Of a DNA stretch of 64,000 nucleotides, positions 9,624-17,887 are shown piece after piece; the stretch's first letter is position 1; each line of letters starts with the position of its first letter. Source of the DNA: an uncultured Tidjanibacter sp. (GTDB lineage: Bacteria; Bacteroidota; Bacteroidia; Bacteroidales; Rikenellaceae); assembly GCA_944326085.1 (NCBI GenBank), contig CALVCL010000012.1, forward strand, positions 62,001 through 126,000, written 5' to 3'. A program made the position numbers and the translations under genes. Below the pieces are notes generated by a model. It saw only the letters and a program-made list of their open reading frames with translations, did no database searches and was not told the origin of the DNA.

Positions 9624-10907
9624 TTAATGGGAATGTCCGTGGGGAATTGCACCCGATGCCGAAGCCATCTTCACATTTACGGCGCCTTTTGTGACGATAC
9701 GTTCACCACCGTTAAGACCACGCAGTATCTCTACACGCTCACCGTCGTCCACGCCGCGCCATACCTGTATACGGCGGTAACAGTCGGCATCGAGCTGTTC
9801 ATAAACATAGAACAGTCCCTGCTGTTCGGTAAGCGCCGACAGCGGCACTGTCACCACGTCGCTGCGCTGCCGGCCGAGCAGCACCACATCGGCATAGGCA
9901 CCGTCAGGGAAACGTCCGTCGGCATCGAACTCGAACACGACGGGGATAAGCGACGAACCCTCATCGACCATACGCCCCGATGTGTACACGCTGCCGTTCA
10001 TATCGCTCACGGTGAGATAGCCATCCGACATCGGCAGGCGGAAACGGGCATCATCGAAAGTGTCTATCCTGTCGAAATAGCGCTGCGACACCATTGCCTT
10101 GAGCTGCATGCGTCCCGTGTTGGCTATTGTTGCCAGCGGCTGTCCCATATCAACATAGTCTCCGGGAGCAACCGACATCTGAAGGACATAACCGCTTACC
10201 GGCGACTGCACAAGAGTACCCTTCTCGCCCGACACCTTCAACGGTTCGTATTCGGCCTTCGTACGAAGATATTCAGCCTCGGCAGCCAGATAATCGCGCT
10301 GCGTCACGAGTTTATCTCCGTAGAGTTCTTTTATGCGCTGGAAATCGGCCTCGGCCTGATGGTATGCGATACGTGCCTTCTGCACCGCATCGCCCGATGC
10401 CAGATTGTTTGAAGAAATCCAGAACAGTCCCTGGCCTTCACTCACCGATGAGTTTGCCATGACATGACCGTCGACAAATGTCGCCACGCCACCTATCGGC
10501 GCCGACACCACCGACACCTGGCACTGCGAGGCATATATGCTACCGCTGCAGCGCAGCGTTTCGCGGAACGGACCGCGAACAACCTCCTGCACTTCGAATT
10601 CGGTGCGTGCCGCCTGTGCAGCAGGGAATACTATCTCGTCCGGATCAGCCTCCTCTTCTGCCTCCGTGTGGACATGGACATGACCGTGTTCGTCATGCGT
10701 ATGCCCCGCCGCAGCATGCGCCTCATGTTCGTGCGCGTCATGCATATCTCCGGTGCAAGGTTCGCCATCGGCATGTTCGTGTACATCGTGTATATCATGT
10801 GCCACTGCCGTTTCGGCCGCAGCATTGTCTTTCTGACGGGATGCATCACCTGCGCATCCCTGCAATACGGCAAACGCAAGCGCTGCCGCAAAAACCAATA
10901 TTTTCAT
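9624..10907 (-). CDS. membrane-fusion (periplasmic adaptor) lipoprotein with His-rich N-terminus
   Basis: 427 residues. Lipobox VLQGC at residues 14-18 gives an acylated N-terminus. Residues about 36-85 are packed with His and Asp/Glu (DIHDVHEHADGE, MHDAHEHEAHAAAGHTHDEH), and the protein ends GHSH, so metal binding at both ends is likely. The adaptor core follows: a beta-barrel/lipoyl half near SAPIGGVATFVDG, a helical hairpin near residues 175-225, the second lipoyl half QSPVSGYVLQMSVAPGDYV and a C-terminal proximal domain. It bridges the inner-membrane RND pump to the outer-membrane channel. The gene is second in the operon, after a 75-base structured gap. Confidence 0.92.
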   Translation of the reverse strand: MKILVFAAALAFAVLQGCAGDASRQKDNAAAETAVAHDIHDVHEHADGEPCTGDMHDAHEHEAHAAAGHTHDEHGHVHVHTEAEEEADPDEIVFPAAQAARTEFEVQEVVRGPFRETLRCSGSIYASQCQVSVVSAPIGGVATFVDGHVMANSSVSEGQGLFWISSNNLASGDAVQKARIAYHQAEADFQRIKELYGDKLVTQRDYLAAEAEYLRTKAEYEPLKVSGEKGTLVQSPVSGYVLQMSVAPGDYVDMGQPLATIANTGRMQLKAMVSQRYFDRIDTFDDARFRLPMSDGYLTVSDMNGSVYTSGRMVDEGSSLIPVVFEFDADGRFPDGAYADVVLLGRQRSDVVTVPLSALTEQQGLFYVYEQLDADCYRRIQVWRGVDDGERVEILRGLNGGERIVTKGAVNVKMASASGAIPHGHSH

Positions 10908-10919
10908 CTGATTTAAAAG

Positions 10920-10995
10920 CTTTATGTGTTACGGGGACCGACGTCCCTCCAATCCGAGAATGCCGTCACTTACGGCGCAATATCAACACATAAAG
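10920..10995 (-). other. structured intergenic element: three-way-junction inverted repeat
   Basis: An 11-base perfect inverted repeat (10920-10930 with 10985-10995) encloses two small hairpins: GGGAC/GTCCC arms around a 4-base loop at 10934-10947, and GCCGT/ACGGC arms around a 5-base loop near 10962-10976. On the minus strand the outer stem starts at the last codons of the small Cys/His-rich protein and ends about 12 bases before the fusion-protein start, followed by CTTTTAAAT. It could be an attenuator, a processing site or a metal-responsive leader; the sequence alone does not decide. Confidence 0.5.
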
Positions 10996-11435
10996 TCGGG
11001 GGCACGGCATGGCAGTGCAGCCGTAAAGTAATCCCTTATACGGGAAGCCGTATCGTTGCAGCGTACCTCCCAGCAGGGCACGGCACGGGAAGCAAGATGC
11101 TCCATTGCCGCAAAGGCTGCATCGCGGGCACAGGCCGCGCATCCGCAATCGTGGTCGTGGCCCACAGTCCACTCTGCGGCCACATCCTCGCGCTCCTGCG
11201 GCTGCACGACGGTTATGCCATGCAGATGGCACACGACATAAGGCTGACTGCTGTGGCTGTCGGCATCGGTACATACGTCGCCGCATGCACCTGTATCGTA
11301 CATATGGAAATAGTTGAGGCACACGGCCGCCGCATCGCCGTGATGATGGTGCGGCATAAGGGCCACCGCCTGCATCAGCACGCACAGCAACAGCACTGTC
11401 CTGACCCAAAAGCTATTTGTCTTCGCACCAGTCAT
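10983..11435 (-). CDS. small Cys/His-rich exported protein (DUF6769-like), first gene of the efflux operon
   Basis: 150 residues. A hydrophobic stretch VRTVLLLCVLMQAVALM (residues 11-27) reads as a signal peptide or anchor and is followed directly by PHHHHGD. The rest holds many Cys and His residues (FHMYDTGACGDVC, VVCHLHG, GHDHDCGCAACARD), consistent with periplasmic metal binding. Small proteins of this make-up often head HME efflux operons in Bacteroidales; I assign the DUF6769 name from memory and cannot confirm it. No enzymatic motif is visible. The -7 element ends four bases before this ATG, so the message is nearly leaderless or a GTG at codon 14 is used. Confidence 0.65.
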   Translation of the reverse strand: MTGAKTNSFWVRTVLLLCVLMQAVALMPHHHHGDAAAVCLNYFHMYDTGACGDVCTDADSHSSQPYVVCHLHGITVVQPQEREDVAAEWTVGHDHDCGCAACARDAAFAAMEHLASRAVPCWEVRCNDTASRIRDYFTAALPCRAPDFMC

Positions 11436-11439
11436 GCCC

Positions 11440-11447
11440 CAAAGATA
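11440..11447 (-). promoter_or_regulatory. -7 promoter element of the metal-efflux operon
   Basis: Minus strand TATCTTTG, an exact TAnnTTTG match. A possible -33 element (minus-strand TTTG, plus CAAA at 11466-11469) lies 18 bases upstream. Confidence 0.55.
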
Positions 11448-11502
11448 GGTATTTCCTTAAAAATACAAAAATGCCGGCTAATCGGCCGGACAGCATATAG
11501 TG

Positions 11503-11538
11503 CAAAAAACAAGGGAAACCCCAAAAGGTTTCCCTTGT
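11503..11538 (-). terminator. terminator of the Fn3-like lipoprotein gene
   Basis: A perfect 12-base-pair stem (11509-11520 with 11527-11538) around a 6-base loop is followed on the minus strand by a T run (plus A run 11503-11508). Confidence 0.88.
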
Positions 11539-11557
11539 AATGCAATGAGCAAAACGG

Positions 11558-13228
11558 TTATTCTGCAACAGGAGTGAAATCTATTACAGTCCAGGCATCA
11601 GCAACATAGTCACCGCCTTCATCTGCGACTATCAACAGTTTGTATGCGGTACCTGGGGTCAATTCCGTAAAGTCATATGTCCCGCTATATACACCATCAA
11701 CCCAAGGTGCATTCCAATCATTCAACAATTCATTTGCCACGGTTTCAGGATCGCCAAATCCGTCTGCAGGATATGCACCGAAAGTCCAGACAGTATAATT
11801 CTGCGGAAAGCTCGGCTCATATTCATAGTATACGGTAGCCGAGTCGGAAGTCGATGCAGTCAAAACTGCTATCTCACCCTCGGGAACTTCGGGAGTTGCA
11901 ACCTCGACTGCCTCCGTGGTGGTTGCCTCCAAGTGGACAAGCTCGCCGGTACCGTCGGATGCTATAACCCAAATATCATATTTGGTTTCAGGTGTCAACG
12001 GCAGTGAACCATTATTCTTCTCGCCCGTAAACACATGGGTACCCTCTCCTATGGTAGAATATGTCCAACCGTTAATCAACTCGTCTTTTGCTTTAGCTTC
12101 ATCGAACGTGCCAGCTGCGCAAATCATAACGTAGTATTCGCCTTCTGCAAGGATAATCTCAACAGACTTGTCGGTCACTTCGCCGAGCGTTGCAAGAGGA
12201 GCTTCCGCTTCTTCAGCAACAGTGCTTTCGCTCATCTTGACAAGGTCGCTGTACTTGCCGTCAACGTCGAGAGCCACGAACCATACATCGTAAGCGGTCT
12301 CGGGAGTGAGGTCGCGGAAAGTCACGGTACCTACAAGGTCAATCTCCTCGTAGAGGGTATCGTCGGCAAATGCCGTGAGGATAGTTTCCTCGGTGTACTC
12401 ATCCTTATCGGAGAAGATGTAGTATGCAGTTACGGTGGTGGTGGGGAAATCTACCATTGTAACATTGAATTCGAGCGAGGTGGCAGTAGCTGCAGCAAGT
12501 TCTACATCAATGCCGCCTTTACCGTCGAGCACAATGGCTTCGCCTTCGCCGCCCTCTTCCTCAAGGGTGATGAAAGTCTTGCTTGCAAAATCACCGGCAA
12601 CACCATCCTTGGAAGCATAAGCCCAGAAAGTGTATTCGGTGTTGGCAGTAAGTTCGGTAAGTTCTACCGAAGTTGCGGTAGCTTCCACATCGCTGAGGTA
12701 TTCGGTAGGTTCACCTGCGCCGGCAACGACTGCATAGAAGAAAGCATCGGCATCGGTAATCGTAACCTCTACCGTAGCGCTGGTGATGCCGGCGGTAATT
12801 TCACCTATCTCAACCTTGGCCTGTGCTGCAGGCAGCGGTTCGTCTGCCTTCAAAGTGGTGAAGGTCTCGGTTACACGTGCACTCTTCACATCATCGGCAT
12901 TGGTAGCCTCGGCAACGATAACATACTCTGTTTCGGCAGCGAGCTCGTCGATAGAAACGGGATAGCTGCCTTCAGCCTCCTCGAGAGCCACTTCCTGGAG
13001 TTCCACGCCCTCGACATTGGCTGCCTCAACACAAGCGTAAGCCAAAGACTTGGCATTTTCGTAATTGATGGTGAACGACACGCTCATAGCGGTAGGCTCG
13101 TCCAACTCGATTGTCACCTTGGCATCGGGAGCCGGAGTCGTTTCTTCACCTTTCTGACACGAAACGGCGGCGAATGCTGCAGACAACAACACTACACCAG
13201 CCATTACATTCCTAAAAAATGTTTTCAT
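11558..13228 (-). CDS. multi-domain Fn3-like lipoprotein, probably surface exposed
   Basis: 556 residues from ATG 13228 (an ATG at 13234 is also in frame). The signal peptide ends in a lipobox (AAVSC); acidic residues follow the Cys (CQKGEE), resembling the export signal of surface lipoproteins in Bacteroidota. The mature part is a string of about five beta-sandwich units of roughly 90-110 residues, each ending in a variant of LTPETAYDVWFVA or LTANTEYTFWAYA, typical of fibronectin-III-like modules. No catalytic motif is seen. Composition is acidic. The second module is very similar to the only such module of the neighbouring beta-helix lipoprotein. A ligand-binding or adhesive role is an inference only. 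Confidence 0.75.
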   Translation of the reverse strand: MKTFFRNVMAGVVLLSAAFAAVSCQKGEETTPAPDAKVTIELDEPTAMSVSFTINYENAKSLAYACVEAANVEGVELQEVALEEAEGSYPVSIDELAAETEYVIVAEATNADDVKSARVTETFTTLKADEPLPAAQAKVEIGEITAGITSATVEVTITDADAFFYAVVAGAGEPTEYLSDVEATATSVELTELTANTEYTFWAYASKDGVAGDFASKTFITLEEEGGEGEAIVLDGKGGIDVELAAATATSLEFNVTMVDFPTTTVTAYYIFSDKDEYTEETILTAFADDTLYEEIDLVGTVTFRDLTPETAYDVWFVALDVDGKYSDLVKMSESTVAEEAEAPLATLGEVTDKSVEIILAEGEYYVMICAAGTFDEAKAKDELINGWTYSTIGEGTHVFTGEKNNGSLPLTPETKYDIWVIASDGTGELVHLEATTTEAVEVATPEVPEGEIAVLTASTSDSATVYYEYEPSFPQNYTVWTFGAYPADGFGDPETVANELLNDWNAPWVDGVYSGTYDFTELTPGTAYKLLIVADEGGDYVADAWTVIDFTPVAE

Positions 13229-13296
13229 AAGCATAATTATTGTTAGTTAAGTTAATAAGCGACTTACACAGTACGCATTTCCACGTTAATGTTATA

Positions 13297-13304
13297 CAAA
13301 TATA
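13297..13304 (-). promoter_or_regulatory. -7 promoter element of the Fn3-like lipoprotein gene
   Basis: Minus strand TATATTTG, an exact TAnnTTTG match, 68 bases upstream of the start codon. It lies past the upstream gene's terminator hairpin, so this lipoprotein can be expressed on its own. Confidence 0.5.
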
Positions 13305-13425
13305 TAAAAAATAAATTAAATGTGCATAATCAGCATATTTTTGTATCCTCCCTGCCAACCGGCAGACAGCCGCGCCCGCAGCAAGCCATGCATGCGCGGC
13401 ATTCGGCAATGTGCACAAACAACAG

Positions 13426-13458
13426 GTCGGGCTGCGGGGATATTTCCCGCAGCCCGAC
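13426..13458 (-). terminator. terminator after the beta-helix lipoprotein gene
   Basis: A perfect 13-base-pair G+C-rich stem (13426-13438 with 13446-13458, loop of 7) lies 24 bases past the stop codon; the downstream minus strand is T-rich (CTGTTGTTTG). Confidence 0.75.
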
Positions 13459-13482
13459 TGCCTATAGATATGGACGCTGCCC

Positions 13483-14991
13483 CTATCGGTTGGTCCAACC
13501 GGCCATCCAGTCGTTGTCGGTGCTGATTGCACCCTTGTAGTCAGCCTGCATGAAGAAGCTGTCGGAAGGAGTGGCACCACCCTCGAGAGTTCCGTAGAAC
13601 TTGTCGGTGAGGCCGTTTACATAATCCGTGCTGTTGCCTGCGGCTGCCACGAAATCATCATTGGTATATATGCTCTCTTCCGAGACAAGCTCGCTGCTCA
13701 TGGCAATATTCTCGAGTTTGGAGGTACCGTCAGCAAGTGCGTTTTCGGTTTCCTCGGTCTCAACGGTGATACATTTGGTTTTGCCGGTAACAATCGCATT
13801 GTAAATCTCGGCCTGGGTACCTGCCCTGAGACGGATGCCCTGCGAGTCGGAACCGCTGCCCACGAGGGTAAGGTTGGCAAGTATCGGGTGAGCTACAGGC
13901 TCCGCGGCAAAGTCATTGCCGTTGTTGTCGCACTCCATGAGACAGTCGCATGCAGCCCCCAGAGTCGCTTCAGAATCCTGGTAAGCCACGAGGAACTGAC
14001 CGCGGCCGTTCCATCCTTCGGTCCAGTCGAACGAGTCATCGGTGCAGTTGGTAACGAGCATATACCTCACGTTAACCGAACCGCCGAAGAATTCGAAACC
14101 GTCATCCGAACCGTTGTCGGCCTGCAGGTATTCAACGGTAGTACCATTACCCACGCCATAGAACGACACACCGTTGGCCTCATGTTCGGGATCGAGAGCG
14201 AAACCTGTGTTCTCGAGGCGAATGTAACGCAGTATGCCGGAGTTGTCGGCATCGTTATCGCCACCGTAAGGAGCATTGCCAATTTCGGATACGGTACCGG
14301 CACCGGCATTGGTGTGGGCATAGCCGCAAATGTGCAGACCGCCCCATGCACCCGACGCATCAAGCTGGCTGGTCATCACTATAGGATTTTGGGCAGTACC
14401 CTGTGCATCGATTTTGGCACCCTGCTCGATGAGGATATAGTCGGGAGTTTCATCGTCAACGGCCACAATCTTCACACCTTCCTCTATCTTGAGGGTTGCA
14501 CCGGCCTTTACATGAAGACCGCCGCTGAGGGTGTATTCAGAATCTGCTTTCAGCAACGAGCTCTCGGTGATGTTGCCGGAAAGTTCGGTATTGGGAGCAA
14601 TCTCAACATATTCGGGTGCGGTACCCTCCGGCAGGGTGGAAAAGTCGCTGCTCACAACAGCACTCGTCTGGTCGGCATTCTCAGCATAAGCATAGAATTT
14701 ATAATCGGTATCTGCTGTCAACCCTGTGAGAGATACGGAAGTGGCCGAAGCCTCGACATCGTTCCTGTAGTCTTCGGTCGCAGGAGCACCTGCGGAAGCC
14801 TCGACAACTGCATAGTAGAATTCGGTTGCGTTGCTGATGGTCACAGCCACGTTGGCAGTAGTCACATCGGCAGTGATTTTACCTATTGCCACGGTAGGTT
14901 CTTCGCCCGCTTCAGTTCCATTGTCACAGGAAGAGAGGAGAGCAGCGCCGGCAAACAGCGCGGCAGCAAATAATTTCCAATACTTTTTCAT
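13483..14991 (-). CDS. beta-helix lipoprotein paired with a TonB-dependent receptor
   Basis: 502 residues. Lipobox LLSSC near residues 18-22, then an acidic N-terminus (CDNGTEAGEE). Residues about 30-120 form one Fn3-like module (ITADVTTANVAVTI through SLTGLTADTDYKFYAYAEN). The remainder looks like a right-handed parallel beta-helix with short repeating strands, including the conserved block DNGSDDGFEFFGGSVNVRYM and FDWTEGWNGRGQF. Proteins with this block are often encoded beside TonB-dependent receptors of the same type as the gene 40 bases upstream. No polysaccharide lyase or esterase catalytic set is recognised. A role as the receptor's surface partner, in place of SusD, is an inference. 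Confidence 0.75.
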   Translation of the reverse strand: MKKYWKLFAAALFAGAALLSSCDNGTEAGEEPTVAIGKITADVTTANVAVTISNATEFYYAVVEASAGAPATEDYRNDVEASATSVSLTGLTADTDYKFYAYAENADQTSAVVSSDFSTLPEGTAPEYVEIAPNTELSGNITESSLLKADSEYTLSGGLHVKAGATLKIEEGVKIVAVDDETPDYILIEQGAKIDAQGTAQNPIVMTSQLDASGAWGGLHICGYAHTNAGAGTVSEIGNAPYGGDNDADNSGILRYIRLENTGFALDPEHEANGVSFYGVGNGTTVEYLQADNGSDDGFEFFGGSVNVRYMLVTNCTDDSFDWTEGWNGRGQFLVAYQDSEATLGAACDCLMECDNNGNDFAAEPVAHPILANLTLVGSGSDSQGIRLRAGTQAEIYNAIVTGKTKCITVETEETENALADGTSKLENIAMSSELVSEESIYTNDDFVAAAGNSTDYVNGLTDKFYGTLEGGATPSDSFFMQADYKGAISTDNDWMAGWTNR

Positions 14992-15031
14992 ACTCTTACT
15001 TAATAATTAAGGTTTATATTTTCATCAATCG

Positions 15032-17725
15032 TCAGAAATTCAGGCTGTATCCTATTTCGAAACCGATACCGGTCCTGTAGCGTTCCACTTCCACCGATGT
15101 TCCCTTTTGCGGAACCTCCTGCATGAACACCATAGGCTGATTGAGCATGTCCGTCAACTTGAACTTAAGTGTCGAGTTGCGGCTGAACTTGCAGCTGGCT
15201 ACAAAATTGAGCGTGTGCACCGGCTTCTGTATCACATCGCCGAGACCCGATATGCCTACCGCATGTATGCGCGGGCCCTGAAGGTTGTAAAGAAGCGCTA
15301 TGTTCAGCTGTCTGTCACCTCCCAGAGAAGGAGAATAGGTAATGTCGGCATTCAGAAGATAAGGCGATGCACCCTGCAATGCCCTTTCCTTGTTCGTATA
15401 TGCACCGTCGGAAGGCAGTTTAACATCGGTGTACATGTATGAACCGTTGACAGCCACCCTAAGGTTGTCTGTTATGGCCTTGCGAAGCTCGATTTCCAGA
15501 CCAGCCGCCATACCGTGGTTGGCATTGCGGAACGTATGCACCGTACCGCCGCCAGAAAGCATCTGCACACGTTCAATAGGCTTGTCGAGATATTTGTAAT
15601 ATGCCGTTACCGACACCATGTCTCCGCGGTCGTTAAGGAACTCGTAACGAAGGTCGACATTGTAGTTGTATCCGTTCTGCAGATTCTCATTACCTCGCAG
15701 CTGCACCGACCCGTACGACTCCTGATAAAGGAACGGGGCCATTTCGATGAACGACGGACGCGTCACGGTTCTCGAACCGGCCAGTCGCAGCTGGTGATGA
15801 CTATCGGGACCGAAAGCGTATCGGATGTTGAGCGCGGGGAAAAGGTCGTTCTTGTTAAGGTCGCGACGCTCGGCAATACTCTGGTCGTTCACATAATTCA
15901 CCCACTGGCGCGACACCTCGTAGCGCAGGCCGGCGTTCACCAACCAGGCCTCTCCGAAATTCAGGTCAATGGCTGCATATCCGGCCAATATTCTGTTGCC
16001 TGCATCGTAACTGTCCCTCGGTTGACGCTGACGGTTAATCACGATACTGCCGTCGGCTACATTGCCGTAGTTAAGGTAACCGTCCGTATTGTAGATATCG
16101 TCCACATCGGGTGAAATTCCCGAAAGATTGTAGTAGAAGCGCGTACCGGTATAGTCACGTTCCTTATCCTTGTAAGCCACACCGAAGGTCAGTTCGTGAC
16201 CGGCAAAGGTGTATTCTGCCGAGGCATGACCGTTCCACTCGTTCTCATCGAGCGTACCAAAGTATCGCATGGTCTCCTGCTGGTTGAGCTTGAAAAGGCC
16301 GAGCGAACCGTCATTCTCCTTTATGAACATCACCTGCCTGCGGTCAGGCTCATCAGCCGACGAGGAAGTATAGGAGCCGCTCCAATGCAGCTTCCATGCA
16401 TCGCCGAATTCGTGCACACCGTTGAGCTGGTTGGTCATAAGCTTGTAAACATGCACCACATCGTTGCTACCAACAAGATTGTGGCCCTCCTGGTCAAAAC
16501 CCTCCTTACGGGTATAGGTATCCTCCGCATTGCGGGCATAGAAGAACGTATAGTTTATGAGGTCCGACTCGCGCAGTGTCAATCCCACGCTTGCCAAGGC
16601 AGCCATCTTCAGCTCTGTAGCATAACTGTCATAGCCGTATTCGTCCGTCACGGTACCTGTAGCCTCAAGCAGTCTCGTTTCGCCATCGTTTATCGTCTGC
16701 TGGTCGGTGCTCATACCTCCCGACAAAAGAACGCTCAACTTCTGACTTCCAACTCTGAAATCATGTCCCCATGCCACATTGCCGCCGAATGACGGAAGCG
16801 CCCTGCTGCGCGACACAGAGAAACCTGTATCGAATATATCTTTGCTCTTTACGTAATTCCTGAAATCGGGCAGACTGCTCGACATTGCGACAGGATCGAC
16901 CTTCGACTGTCCGAAAAGCGACACATTGTCCATACGATAGAACTCTCTGCCGACGGTATTGAACTGACCGCCCACATTAACGTCAAATGAGAAGAAGTTA
17001 CCGCCGCCGTTGTCCTTAGTCCCGATATCGATATGGGCACCGGAATAGTCTGCAAACGAGCCGACCTCGTACACCTTGCTGACCGTGATGTTCTTCACGG
17101 TCGAACTCGGAAATATGTCGAGCGGAATAAGTTTGTTGTCGGGATTGGGCGAAGCTATCGGCTGTCCGTTCAGCGTTGTTATGCTGTAACGGTCACCAAG
17201 GCCTCGTACCACAAGCTGTCCGGCCGACGCTATCGATATACCTGTAAGTTTCTTCACGCTCTCCTGCGCATTGGACAGGCCCTTAAGCGACATCTCCCTG
17301 GCGCCGATATTCTCTATCGCCACATTAGCCGAAATTCGCTCCAACTGCAGAGTGCGCTCCGCTTCCATGCTTTTACGCGCCGTTATCGTCACCGCATCAA
17401 CCATCTGCGTGTCAGGTTCAAGTTCCACCACAATACCGCTTCCGACACCGCCCGGAACCATAATCTCAACCTCGCGTGTCACATACGACATGTAAGACAC
17501 AACAAGCACATAAGAGCCTTCCTTGAGTTCCAACTCGAAACTGCCATCTATATCCGATGTCGTTCCATATGTGGAACCGTCAACTATCACCGTAGCCCCG
17601 ATAAGAGGCTCGTTCGTCTCGCTGTCAATCACAACCCCCTTAAACGATGCCGCCATTGCAGCAAACGATACAAGGCTAAAAAGCGAAACCAGAATAACTT
17701 TTCGTAAAAACATTGTCTTTTTCAT
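15032..17725 (-). CDS. TonB-dependent outer-membrane receptor with CarboxypepD-like N-terminal domain
   Basis: 897 residues from ATG 17725; the frame runs further upstream but the signal peptide MKKTMFLRKVILVSLFSL fixes the start. Residues about 27-110 form the carboxypeptidase-regulatory-like domain (FKGVVIDSETNEPLIGATVIV), then the plug (LVVRGLGDRYSITTLNG, IPLDIFPSSTVKNI), then the 22-strand barrel. The GLGDRYS...PLDIFPSS plug motif marks a receptor class different from SusC. It should import a bulky substrate across the outer membrane at the expense of TonB energy; the substrate is unknown. It is followed after 40 bases by the beta-helix lipoprotein gene. The -7 element lies seven bases upstream of the ATG. 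Confidence 0.9.
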   Translation of the reverse strand: MKKTMFLRKVILVSLFSLVSFAAMAASFKGVVIDSETNEPLIGATVIVDGSTYGTTSDIDGSFELELKEGSYVLVVSYMSYVTREVEIMVPGGVGSGIVVELEPDTQMVDAVTITARKSMEAERTLQLERISANVAIENIGAREMSLKGLSNAQESVKKLTGISIASAGQLVVRGLGDRYSITTLNGQPIASPNPDNKLIPLDIFPSSTVKNITVSKVYEVGSFADYSGAHIDIGTKDNGGGNFFSFDVNVGGQFNTVGREFYRMDNVSLFGQSKVDPVAMSSSLPDFRNYVKSKDIFDTGFSVSRSRALPSFGGNVAWGHDFRVGSQKLSVLLSGGMSTDQQTINDGETRLLEATGTVTDEYGYDSYATELKMAALASVGLTLRESDLINYTFFYARNAEDTYTRKEGFDQEGHNLVGSNDVVHVYKLMTNQLNGVHEFGDAWKLHWSGSYTSSSADEPDRRQVMFIKENDGSLGLFKLNQQETMRYFGTLDENEWNGHASAEYTFAGHELTFGVAYKDKERDYTGTRFYYNLSGISPDVDDIYNTDGYLNYGNVADGSIVINRQRQPRDSYDAGNRILAGYAAIDLNFGEAWLVNAGLRYEVSRQWVNYVNDQSIAERRDLNKNDLFPALNIRYAFGPDSHHQLRLAGSRTVTRPSFIEMAPFLYQESYGSVQLRGNENLQNGYNYNVDLRYEFLNDRGDMVSVTAYYKYLDKPIERVQMLSGGGTVHTFRNANHGMAAGLEIELRKAITDNLRVAVNGSYMYTDVKLPSDGAYTNKERALQGASPYLLNADITYSPSLGGDRQLNIALLYNLQGPRIHAVGISGLGDVIQKPVHTLNFVASCKFSRNSTLKFKLTDMLNQPMVFMQEVPQKGTSVEVERYRTGIGFEIGYSLNF

Positions 17726-17732
17726 CTCGCCG

Positions 17733-17740
17733 CAAAAGTA
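17733..17740 (-). promoter_or_regulatory. -7 promoter element of the TonB-dependent receptor gene
   Basis: Minus strand TACTTTTG, exact TAnnTTTG, seven bases before the ATG. This implies a 5' leader of only a few bases. Confidence 0.5.
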
Positions 17741-17823
17741 GAAGCAGAGGATTAAGACATCATTTCGGCATTGCAACAATTTGGTTACAACAATTTTCAA
17801 CCATATTACATTCACAACGGCAT

Positions 17824-17866
17824 AAAAACAATCATGGCGACACTTTGGTTTGGGTGTCGCCATGAT
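17824..17866 (-). terminator. terminator of the metallophosphoesterase-ribD operon
   Basis: A perfect 13-base-pair stem (17831-17843 with 17854-17866) and a 10-base loop are followed on the minus strand by GTTTTTATG, just after the RibD-like stop codon. Confidence 0.88.
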
Positions 17867-17887
17867 GACATATAATACAAATTAAAA

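Noticed and set aside
11473..11489. CCGGC/GCCGG hairpin upstream of the Cys/His-rich gene
   Set aside because: Only five base pairs and built on a short palindrome; nothing links it to regulation.
12035..13246. Long plus-strand open frame (about 400 codons) opposite the Fn3-like lipoprotein
   Set aside because: It is the antisense shadow of a gene with a signal peptide, promoter and terminator; the translation resembles no family and has no start signal.
13888..14973. Plus-strand open frame of about 360 codons opposite the beta-helix lipoprotein
   Set aside because: Antisense shadow; the minus-strand gene has a lipobox and conserved blocks, this one has none.
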